Positions 20,020 to 28,090 of a stretch of DNA of 59,651 nucleotides are shown piece after piece (position 1 is the first letter of the stretch; every line of letters begins with the position of its first letter). A program made the translations under genes and the position numbers. The stretch lies in contig RFGU01000087.1 of assembly GCA_003696955.1 (NCBI GenBank), positions 1-59,651 of the forward strand. The letters are read 5' to 3'. Source of the DNA: Deltaproteobacteria bacterium. Lineage in GTDB: Bacteria; Myxococcota_A; Polyangia; Nannocystales; Nannocystaceae. Under the pieces are notes generated by a model, which had not been told where the DNA came from, did no database searches, and worked only from the letters and a program-made list of their open reading frames with translations.

Positions 20020-21150
20020 CTATGGTGAGGGGGCGGCGGCCGAGTTCTCCTCGATCGGCCGGCCCTGTGCCGGCGGACCGATCTGGACGGCCACGCGCGC
20101 AGCCTCGATCGGCGCGCTCGAATCCGTGGGCCGTTCGGGCAGGGCTTCGAAGAGGACGGTGTCGAAGGCTTCGGTCAGACCGGGCACCTTCGCGGTCAGC
20201 TTGCGGGCAAGCTCCGTCGCCTCCTTGCGAACGGCAGCCTCGTCGCGGACGTCGTCGACTGCCGTGACGTAGCGAACGCGCGGCGCGAGGTCGAACTCGG
20301 TGTTGAACAGACCGACGGAGACGATGCGCTCGGCCGGAAGGCCGAGGGTGCGGGCGAGCTCGGCAACGGCTCCCCGTTCGAGTTTGCCGTCGGCGAGCAT
20401 GCGCGCGACGGCATCGGATTCGGGCGTGACGACGCCCCGGCCCCGCATGGCCAGCACCTGGGCGATGCCGGCTTCGAGGAGGGCCTCGATGGGACGTCCG
20501 GCCGCGAGCGCCGCCTCGGCGCGGGCACGGTGGGCCGTGGCGTCGGCACCGCGAAAGCGGTGCGCCGTGCTCTCGAGGCCGAGGACCTCCCAGCCGTCGT
20601 CTCCGCGCCGCAATCGATGGACGACCCGAGGCGGAAGTGGGCCACCCTCGTGGACGGTGTAGACGATGGCGAGGTCGGCCCCATCGACCCGAGTGCGGAC
20701 CGTCCAGGTTCCGTCGGGGCCGGGGCAGGATACCTGCATGCGCCCCTGCACCTGCGGGGCGACCTCCAGGTGCACGATCTCTTCGACCTTCCCGGGCCCC
20801 GCGCGCCGGATGCGGGCGGCGAGGGTGTCGAGGTTGCGCAGGAAGACCTCCTTGCGTGACTCGTCGCGCACCGAGGCCGCGAGCATGTTCCAGACGGGCA
20901 GACCCGTTCCCCCGCGGAGGGCCCGCTCGATGCGTTCGGCGTGGCCCGAAAGCTCTCGGCGGAGGCCGTCGGGCAGGGTTGCTTCGGGGTTCGAGGAACG
21001 AGTGCACCGGACGGCCGGCATGCGCCGTGTGGGGCGAGGCGTGGCATCGCCGTCGGCCGCCCCCTCGCTTCCGCCTTGGCGCACCTTACCCTGACAGGAC
21101 AGTGCGAATGCCGCGCAGATCCCTGCGCGCGCGATGGATCGCAAGAGCAT
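20020..21150 (-). CDS. Hypothetical lipoprotein
   Basis: The 376-residue product starts with a short signal ending in AFALSC, giving Cys19 as a lipidation site. I recognise no family. The middle has a strand-rich region (VHLEVAPQVQGRMQVSCPG, WTVRTRVDGADLAIVYTVHEGG, RRGDDGWEVLGLEST) and the rest is helical and Ala/Arg-rich, with a paired EDxxF-like absence of any catalytic motif. It is convergent with the GpsA-like gene and divergent from the phospholipase D-like gene, 74 nt away. A TATGAA hexamer lies 8 nt before its ATG. Confidence 0.7.
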   Translation of the reverse strand: MLLRSIARAGICAAFALSCQGKVRQGGSEGAADGDATPRPTRRMPAVRCTRSSNPEATLPDGLRRELSGHAERIERALRGGTGLPVWNMLAASVRDESRKEVFLRNLDTLAARIRRAGPGKVEEIVHLEVAPQVQGRMQVSCPGPDGTWTVRTRVDGADLAIVYTVHEGGPLPPRVVHRLRRGDDGWEVLGLESTAHRFRGADATAHRARAEAALAAGRPIEALLEAGIAQVLAMRGRGVVTPESDAVARMLADGKLERGAVAELARTLGLPAERIVSVGLFNTEFDLAPRVRYVTAVDDVRDEAAVRKEATELARKLTAKVPGLTEAFDTVLFEALPERPTDSSAPIEAARVAVQIGPPAQGRPIEENSAAAPSP

Positions 21151-21158
21151 GGCGGCGG

Positions 21159-21164
21159 TTCATA
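21159..21164 (-). promoter_or_regulatory. -10-like TATGAA before the lipoprotein gene
   Basis: On the minus strand GGTATGAA is followed by 8 nt and then the ATG at 21150. It shares a 74-nt divergent gap with the next element. Confidence 0.3.
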
Positions 21165-21206
21165 CCACGTTTCGCCCAGCCGGCAGCGGTCCGTGGCGGC
21201 GCCTGG

Positions 21207-21212
21207 TAGGTT
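21207..21212 (+). promoter_or_regulatory. -10-like TAGGTT before the phospholipase D-like gene
   Basis: TAGGTT, preceded by GG, ends 12 nt before the ATG at 21225. No -35 match is evident. Confidence 0.3.
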
Positions 21213-21224
21213 GTCCGCGGCCAG

Positions 21225-23411
21225 ATGCCGGATGCCTCGGACCCCTCGCCGGACGCGCTCGAACGACGTGTCGTCGAAGCGACGCGCAAGCTCCTGAGCG
21301 CGCCGGGGCGCGACGCGCCCGGCGCCGACGTGGACGCCGGGGGGCTTCGGCAGCTGTCCGGCGTGCTCGAACGATGGGTACACGCCGCCGCCTTGTCCCG
21401 GTGGTTTCGAACCAGCGGATCGGACGTGGTGGGGACGCCGGGAACGGAGGTCGAACTGAGCGCGCAGATCGGCACGGCCGTGCGCCTGCGCGCCGCGAAG
21501 GTCGCATTCGAGATCGAGGGGCGTGTCGTCGCCGAGGCGCCCATCGAATCCGACCGGCCGGACGTGCGGGCAAGTTACGTACCCGAACGGGACGGGGTAT
21601 GGCCGATCCACGTGCGGGCACTCGACGCGCAGGGGGCCGTCGTCGCCGGTTCTCGCGCCGAGGAGACCGGCAGGCTCTTCGTCCTCGACGACACACCGGT
21701 GCTTGCGGTGTCCCTCTTCGACGTCGTCGCGCCCGACGGGAGCATCGACGGTCGTGTTGCGCGGCGTCTCGAACCCTGGCGCAAGGCGGGCTTCGTGATC
21801 GTCTATCTCGGCGCCGTCGGGCCGGAGGGCATCGTCGATCTGCGCACGCGCATCGCCGCGGCCTCCCTACCGGAGGGGGCAATCTTGGCCCCGGCGGAAT
21901 TGGCCCACCGGTTCCAGGATCTCGGTGTGGATTTTCGCGCCACCTTCGCGGCAATCGCCATTCGCCGCGCGCGCGCGCGCGGGGTGCCCATCGTTGGGTT
22001 GCTCGGATCGCTACCGGGGTGGTCCGCCGCCCAGGTTGCGGACTGTCCCGCGTTCGACTGGGACTTCCAGGTTCCGTCCGAGGTGATCGCCCGGCGTGCC
22101 GAGCATGCACGGGTGCTGCGTGCCGAGCATCGGAAGACCGGAGGGGACGTGGGCTTTCGCATCGAGCAGATGACGGGGGCCCGTGCGATCGAGGGCAATG
22201 CGGTCGCCGTCGAGTTCGACGGGCATCGCGCGCGAAGACGCTGCTTCGAGCTCGTCGAAGGCGCACAACGCTCGATCCATCTGCAGACCTACATGTTTCG
22301 TTCGGGCCGATTCGCGGACGAACTCGGGGCGCGGCTCGTCCGGCGCGCGCGCGCGGGCGTGCGCGTACGCGTTCTCGTCGACGGCCTCTACGGTGCTCCC
22401 GAGGCGGTGATCGGACGTTTCGGCGTGCTTCGGCTGCTCGGGCAGGAGCCGAACGTAGACGTGCGCCTGCGGGATCCAGTGGCCGTCCCCCGGATCGACC
22501 CGCGCGTCTGGAAGCACCGTGACCATCGCAAGATCCTGGTCGTCGACGGCGAGCGCGCGATGGTCGGGGGCCGCAACGTCGGCGACGAGTACTTCACGGG
22601 ATTCGACGAGGTGGCGGTGGGCGACTGGACGCCGAGCGAGCGAGTGCCGTGGCTCGACGCCCATGCCGAGGTCGAGGGCCCTGCTGCGGCCGCCTTCGAG
22701 CGGGCGTTCATCGACGCATGGCTCGCTCACGCCCCCGACGACCAACTGGGTGGGTTCGTCGCCGCGCACCCGCGCGTGTGTGGAGACGTCGTCGCGCGTG
22801 CCGTGTTGCACGAGGGGCTCGGAGATGCCCGGGCCCTCGGCCTCTTCGAGGCGATGTTCGATGGCGCCACGTCCCGCATCGTCATCGTCAACGACTTTCC
22901 CGTGACCGAGGCCTTGGCCGATGCCCTCTATCGCGCACGCCGCCGGGGCGTGCGCGTCACGTTGCTCACCGGCTCCGCCGTTGCACGACGCGGCGACGGC
23001 AAGATGCTGCCCGGGGTCGTCCACCGTGAGTTGTTCGAGTACATGACGAAGGACCGTTTCGAGCCCTTGTTGCGCCACGGAATCGAGATCTTCGAGTACG
23101 TCGCGCCTCGCCACGACCGAATCGTCTGCGCGGGCGGTTTCGTACGTCCGTACGTCCACGCGAAGGTGGTGGTCGTGGACGGGGAACACGCGACGATTGG
23201 GTCGGCGAACCTGGACGCGACGGCCAGTTATTGGGAGCGGGAGGCCAACATCGTGATCCACGGCCGGGACGCCGTGGCCCCGGTGGCGTCGGCCATCGAC
23301 CGCATGTTGGCGGACGCCATCGTGCTCGACCCCAACTCGCCGGAATGGACGTCGGAGACCGCATTTCGGCGCATCGCGCGGGCGGTGTGGCCTTCGGCCC
23401 TCTATTCGTGA
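21225..23411 (+). CDS. Phospholipase D / cardiolipin-synthase-like protein with N-terminal HAD-like extension
   Basis: The 728-residue product carries two HKD motifs, HRKILVVD with His434 and HAKVVVVD with His645, each followed by the usual GGRN or GSANLD. This is the two-site layout of the phospholipase D superfamily, which includes cardiolipin synthases acting on phosphatidylglycerol at the membrane. The N-terminal 300 residues are additional: a beta-rich part to about 150, then VLAVSLFDVVAPDGS and FVIVYLGAVGPEG, which look like a decayed HAD phosphatase fold of the LNS2/App1 kind. Helices upstream of the first HKD are soluble, with no membrane segment seen. A (CG)8 run at 21966-21981 lies in this coding region. 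The lipid neighbourhood supports a phospholipid role. Confidence 0.85.
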   Translation: MPDASDPSPDALERRVVEATRKLLSAPGRDAPGADVDAGGLRQLSGVLERWVHAAALSRWFRTSGSDVVGTPGTEVELSAQIGTAVRLRAAKVAFEIEGRVVAEAPIESDRPDVRASYVPERDGVWPIHVRALDAQGAVVAGSRAEETGRLFVLDDTPVLAVSLFDVVAPDGSIDGRVARRLEPWRKAGFVIVYLGAVGPEGIVDLRTRIAAASLPEGAILAPAELAHRFQDLGVDFRATFAAIAIRRARARGVPIVGLLGSLPGWSAAQVADCPAFDWDFQVPSEVIARRAEHARVLRAEHRKTGGDVGFRIEQMTGARAIEGNAVAVEFDGHRARRRCFELVEGAQRSIHLQTYMFRSGRFADELGARLVRRARAGVRVRVLVDGLYGAPEAVIGRFGVLRLLGQEPNVDVRLRDPVAVPRIDPRVWKHRDHRKILVVDGERAMVGGRNVGDEYFTGFDEVAVGDWTPSERVPWLDAHAEVEGPAAAAFERAFIDAWLAHAPDDQLGGFVAAHPRVCGDVVARAVLHEGLGDARALGLFEAMFDGATSRIVIVNDFPVTEALADALYRARRRGVRVTLLTGSAVARRGDGKMLPGVVHRELFEYMTKDRFEPLLRHGIEIFEYVAPRHDRIVCAGGFVRPYVHAKVVVVDGEHATIGSANLDATASYWEREANIVIHGRDAVAPVASAIDRMLADAIVLDPNSPEWTSETAFRRIARAVWPSALYS

Positions 23412-23460
23412 GCAGGGGCGCACGGGCCCATGGGGCGTCGCAATCGACCGTGAGGGCGGG

Positions 23461-23466
23461 TACCAT
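23461..23466 (+). promoter_or_regulatory. -10-like TACCAT before the acyl-CoA synthetase gene
   Basis: TACCAT, preceded by GG, ends 11 nt before the ATG at 23478, the same spacing as at the acyltransferase gene. Confidence 0.35.
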
Positions 23467-23477
23467 CTGCGCCGTCG

Positions 23478-25214
23478 ATGCGGACCGACGCCGAGAGCGT
23501 GCCGTCCCGTCTCGACGACACGACCCTGGAGGCTTTCATGACCGACCTCGTGGCTCTGCATCATGCATACGAATGGGAACGTAAGACGCCAGACCGCCCG
23601 TGGCTGGTTCAGCCCATGGGGCAGGGCGTGGTGCGCGAGATGACGTGGCGGCAGGCGATGGACGAGGTTCGCCGGATGGCGGCCCATCTCGCATCGCTGG
23701 ACCTTCCGCCCGGCAGCCACGTCGCATTGTTCAGCAAGAACTCGGCATGGTGGATCCTGGCCGATCTGGCCATCATGATGGCGGGGCACGTCTCGATTCC
23801 CCTCTATCCGACGCTGACCCCGGACACCATCGCCCAAATCCTGGATCACAGTGAGTCGAAGCTCGTCTTCGTGGGCAAACTCGACGGCTTCGAGGAAATG
23901 GCGCCGGGTATCCCCGCCGACCTACCGCGCATCGTGTTGCCCCTCGCCCCCGATGGTGCCGAGGGAACGCCGTGGGAGGAGATCGTCGCCAAGACCGAGG
24001 CCATGGAGGACAGCCCGCACCGGCAGCCCTCCGATCTCGAGACGATCGTCTACACGTCCGGCAGCACCGGGGTACCCAAGGGCGTCATGCACACGTTCGA
24101 GACGACCGGGCGCGCAACGGTGGGTGTGATTCGACACCTCGGGATCGGCGCCGAGGATCGCATGTTGTCCTATTTGCCGTTGGCCCACGTCTTCGAGCGC
24201 TGGATCGTGGAACACGCGAGCCTGTTCTCGGGCATGCAGCTCTACTTCGCCGAGAGCCTCGATACGTTCGTGCAGGACCTGCAGCGGGCCCGGCCGACGC
24301 TGTTCGTCTCGGTGCCGCGGTTGTGGCAGAAGTTCCAAAGCGGCGTCTTCGAGAAGATGCCGCCCCCAAAGCTCGACCTTTTGCTCAAGCTGCCCATCGT
24401 GGGCAACGTCGTGCGCAAGAAGATCCTACGCGGGCTGGGGCTCGATGCCGTCCGATTCGCCGGGTCGGGATCCGCCCCCATTCCGGCCGCGCTCATCCAG
24501 TGGTATCGCGATCTTGGCCTCGAATTGCTGGAGGGCTACGGCATGTCCGAGAACTTCTCGTACTCCCACGTGTCGCGGCCCGGCGAGGTGCGCGTGGGCT
24601 ACGTGGGCAAGCCCTACCCCGACGTGGAGTGCCGCCTGTCGGAGGAAGGTGAGATCCTGGTCAAGAGTCCGGCGAACATGGTCGGATACTACAAGATGGA
24701 GGAAGAGACCAAGGCGGCGTTTACCTCCGACGGGTTCCTACGGACGGGGGATCGCGGGGAGATCGACGAGGAGGGGCGCTTGCGCATCACGGGCCGGGTC
24801 AAGGATCTGTTCAAGACGAGCAAAGGCAAGTACGTCGCCCCGGCCCCCATCGAAAATCGCCTTCAGTTGTCCGAGCACATCGAGATGGCCTGCGTCGAGG
24901 GCAGCGGTCAGCCGCAACCGTGCGCCGTGGTGGTGCTCTCCGAGGCGTCTCGTGCGGCCATGGAGACCGAGGAAGGGCGCACTCGCGTCGTTTCGGACAT
25001 CGAACGGCATCTCGGTGCGGTGAACCGGGAACTCGATCATCACGAGCAACTGGCGTTCGTCGCCGTCGTGCCCGAGGCATGGACGGTGGAGGAGGGCTTC
25101 CTTACGCCGACCATGAAGATCCGCCGCAGCAAGATCGCGGAGGTCTACGGGCCGCGTCTGGCCGACTGGTACGGCAGCGGGCGGAAGGTCCTCGTGGCCT
25201 CCCCGGCCGTATGA
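23478..25214 (+). CDS. Long-chain acyl-CoA synthetase (AMP-forming)
   Basis: This ANL-superfamily enzyme activates fatty acids with ATP and CoA through an acyl-AMP intermediate. The 578-residue product has the P-loop YTSGSTGVPKG at 192-202, LPLAHVFERW typical of long-chain FadD/ACSL members, LLEGYGMSE, TGDRGEIDEEGRLRITGRVKD, and the C-terminal lysine region TPTMKIRRSKI. An ATG at 23538 would give a shorter product, but the longer form keeps a more typical N-terminus. It ends a cluster of lipid genes and may feed acyl-CoA into them or degrade exogenous fatty acids. Confidence 0.93.
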   Translation: MRTDAESVPSRLDDTTLEAFMTDLVALHHAYEWERKTPDRPWLVQPMGQGVVREMTWRQAMDEVRRMAAHLASLDLPPGSHVALFSKNSAWWILADLAIMMAGHVSIPLYPTLTPDTIAQILDHSESKLVFVGKLDGFEEMAPGIPADLPRIVLPLAPDGAEGTPWEEIVAKTEAMEDSPHRQPSDLETIVYTSGSTGVPKGVMHTFETTGRATVGVIRHLGIGAEDRMLSYLPLAHVFERWIVEHASLFSGMQLYFAESLDTFVQDLQRARPTLFVSVPRLWQKFQSGVFEKMPPPKLDLLLKLPIVGNVVRKKILRGLGLDAVRFAGSGSAPIPAALIQWYRDLGLELLEGYGMSENFSYSHVSRPGEVRVGYVGKPYPDVECRLSEEGEILVKSPANMVGYYKMEEETKAAFTSDGFLRTGDRGEIDEEGRLRITGRVKDLFKTSKGKYVAPAPIENRLQLSEHIEMACVEGSGQPQPCAVVVLSEASRAAMETEEGRTRVVSDIERHLGAVNRELDHHEQLAFVAVVPEAWTVEEGFLTPTMKIRRSKIAEVYGPRLADWYGSGRKVLVASPAV

Positions 25215-25432
25215 TCACCGTCCGGCTTGCCTGACATCGTGGTGCATCGGGCTACGGGCGGCCCATGCCTGCTTCGACCGATGTGCGCGATATGCGCGCG
25301 GAGGTGCGCGCCGCAACGTGGTGACGTGCCACGACCGGTCGGGCCGGCCTTCCTCTGCGTTTCCATGTGCTGGATCTTGCTTCGGAAACTGGAGTCCTGC
25401 GGACGGCACGCGGGATGCACCGAGGGTTGGTC

Positions 25433-25504
25433 ATGTCCCGCACGCTCACGGCGGCGTTCCTTGGCACCACCGCGCTGCTCGCCCTGGCCATCGTGGCCCT
25501 GTGA
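25433..25504 (+). CDS. Candidate 23-residue hydrophobic microprotein
   Basis: The ORF begins MSRTLTAAF and continues as a Leu/Ala-rich helix to the stop. It has one Arg near the N-terminus, as expected for a single-span membrane peptide with the N-terminus inside. A GAGGG element lies 6 nt before the ATG, and a 12-bp hairpin begins 2 nt after the stop, so the ORF fits a discrete small transcript. An in-frame ATG at 25415 would add six residues. It resembles no family I know. It could also be a chance ORF or a leader peptide. Confidence 0.4.
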   Translation: MSRTLTAAFLGTTALLALAIVAL

Positions 25505-25506
25505 GC

Positions 25507-25543
25507 CGCTACCGGCCCCGGCGCGGGCGTTGGGCCGGTAGCG
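25507..25543 (+). terminator. 12-bp hairpin after the microprotein ORF
   Basis: The arms 25507-25518 and 25532-25543 pair perfectly (cgctaccggccc with gggccggtagcg) around a 13-nt loop. The following bases, ttcggggag, are not a T tract. Its place right after a stop codon suggests a terminator. Confidence 0.55.
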
Positions 25544-25562
25544 TTCGGGGAGACTGCGTGCC

Positions 25563-25643
25563 AAATTGTCGCAGCCGCCCGGACAGATTGACAATTCGAC
25601 CCGGCACGTACGTGGGTTGTCACGTATCCGGCTGAAATTGTGA
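25563..25643. repeat. AATTGT boxes, possible activator sites
   Basis: AAATTGTC occurs at 25563-25570, its inverted form GACAATT at 25590-25596, and AAATTGTGA at 25635-25643. The first two form an inverted repeat with centres about 26 bp apart. They stand out as AT-rich in a GC-rich region and lie just upstream of the sigma-54-type element, where enhancer-binding proteins bind. Role is inferred. Confidence 0.4.
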
Positions 25644-25652
25644 GTGATTGGG

Positions 25653-25668
25653 TGGCACGAGTTCTGCA
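25653..25668 (+). promoter_or_regulatory. Sigma-54-type -24/-12 element
   Basis: TGGCACGAGTTCTGCA matches the -24/-12 consensus TGGCACGnnnnTTGCW at every fixed position but one, with the required 10 nt between GG (25654-25655) and GC (25666-25667). The next gene encodes a sigma-54 activator. Transcription would start near 25679, only about 8 nt before the ATG. That leaves the AAAGGAG at 25668-25674 outside the mRNA. The site may therefore be real with a near-leaderless message, or a coincidence. Confidence 0.5.
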
Positions 25669-25686
25669 AAGGAGCGCGACCGCCCC

Positions 25687-27093
<1,407 letters not shown>

Positions 27094-27109
27094 GGAGCGA
27101 GGCGGGACG

Positions 27110-28090
27110 ATGAAGGCATCCACGTTGCTGCTGCGTATCGTCGAAGTCGGTCTCGTGGTTGCGAGCGTGGGGTTCGTAGGGCACGCCGTCGTGACGAAGG
27201 TGGGGGTGACGACGTTGCTCGAGGAACCGGCGTCGACCGCATCCTCGGCCGGGGACGCGGACGAGGATGCCGACGAGGACGACGAGAAGGCGAAGAAGAC
27301 CAAGCCCGGATTCGACTTCTCCGGCGGTCTCGGTGGGGCCAGCGGCGGGCGGAACACGAAGGCGGTGCTCGAAAGGATCCTCGCATTCGATCCGTTCTGT
27401 CCGACGTGCAAGCCGCCGGAGACGGCCGCGGGCCCGGGCGACGTGGGCACCTCGAGCCTTCCCCTGGTGCTCGTCGCCACCATGGAAGCCGAGGACCCCC
27501 GAAGGTCCCTTGCGACCATCCTCGACCCGGATACCGAGTCGGTCGGCGTCTACGGCGTCGGCGAACCCGTACGCCCGGGGGTCGTGCTCGCTTCGGTGGA
27601 GCGCACCCGTGTCCTGCTGCAACGCGGAAACGCCATGGAGGCGCTCGAACTCGGAGCCGAAACCCCCAAGAAGTCGAAGAAAAAGGGCAAGAAGAGCAAG
27701 GGCAAGAAGAAAAAGAAGAAGTCCAAGGCCTACATCGAGGGGGCCGAGGAGGCCATCGACTGTCCGAGCGAGTCGCTCTGCATCGTCGAGCGTGCCTTCG
27801 TCGAAAAGCTCATCGCCAATCCGACCGCCTTGGCCAAGCAGGCACGGGTGGTTCCAAAGAAACAGGACGGGGAGCAGGTGGGCCTGAAGTTCTACGGGAT
27901 CCGTCGTGACAGCCTGCCGAAGATGCTCGGGCTGAAGAACGGCGACATGCTCGTATCCGTCAACGGCGAGGACCTTACGTCCATGGACAAGGTCATGAGC
28001 CTCTACATGAAACTGCGGAATGCGTCGAACCTGACGGTCGTTCTCGACCGCAAGGGCAAACGCATCACCAAGGAGATCCAGATCAAATGA
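27110..28090 (+). CDS. gspC: Type II secretion protein GspC
   Basis: GspC links the inner-membrane platform to the secretin. The 326-residue product has a membrane helix at about residues 8-28, an acidic stretch (DADEDADEDDEKA), a homology region around LPLVLVATMEAEDPRRSLATI, and a C-terminal PDZ domain from about residue 250 (FYGIRRDSLPKMLGLKNGDM). Between the homology region and PDZ lies an unusual run of about 25 residues dominated by Lys. A CPTC pair near residue 103 could be a disulfide. The last codons overlap gspD by 4 nt. Confidence 0.9.
   Translation: MKASTLLLRIVEVGLVVASVGFVGHAVVTKVGVTTLLEEPASTASSAGDADEDADEDDEKAKKTKPGFDFSGGLGGASGGRNTKAVLERILAFDPFCPTCKPPETAAGPGDVGTSSLPLVLVATMEAEDPRRSLATILDPDTESVGVYGVGEPVRPGVVLASVERTRVLLQRGNAMEALELGAETPKKSKKKGKKSKGKKKKKKSKAYIEGAEEAIDCPSESLCIVERAFVEKLIANPTALAKQARVVPKKQDGEQVGLKFYGIRRDSLPKMLGLKNGDMLVSVNGEDLTSMDKVMSLYMKLRNASNLTVVLDRKGKRITKEIQIK

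Larger units (their letters stand above)
25215..25686. other. Regulatory gap upstream of the NtrC-type regulator
   Basis: The 472 nt between acyl-CoA synthetase and regulator hold one small ORF (25433-25504), a 12-bp hairpin, an AT-rich section with AATTGT boxes, a perfect TTGACA at 25588-25593 with TACGTG 15 nt later, and a sigma-54-type element. The first 215 nt show nothing recognisable. Confidence 0.7.
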
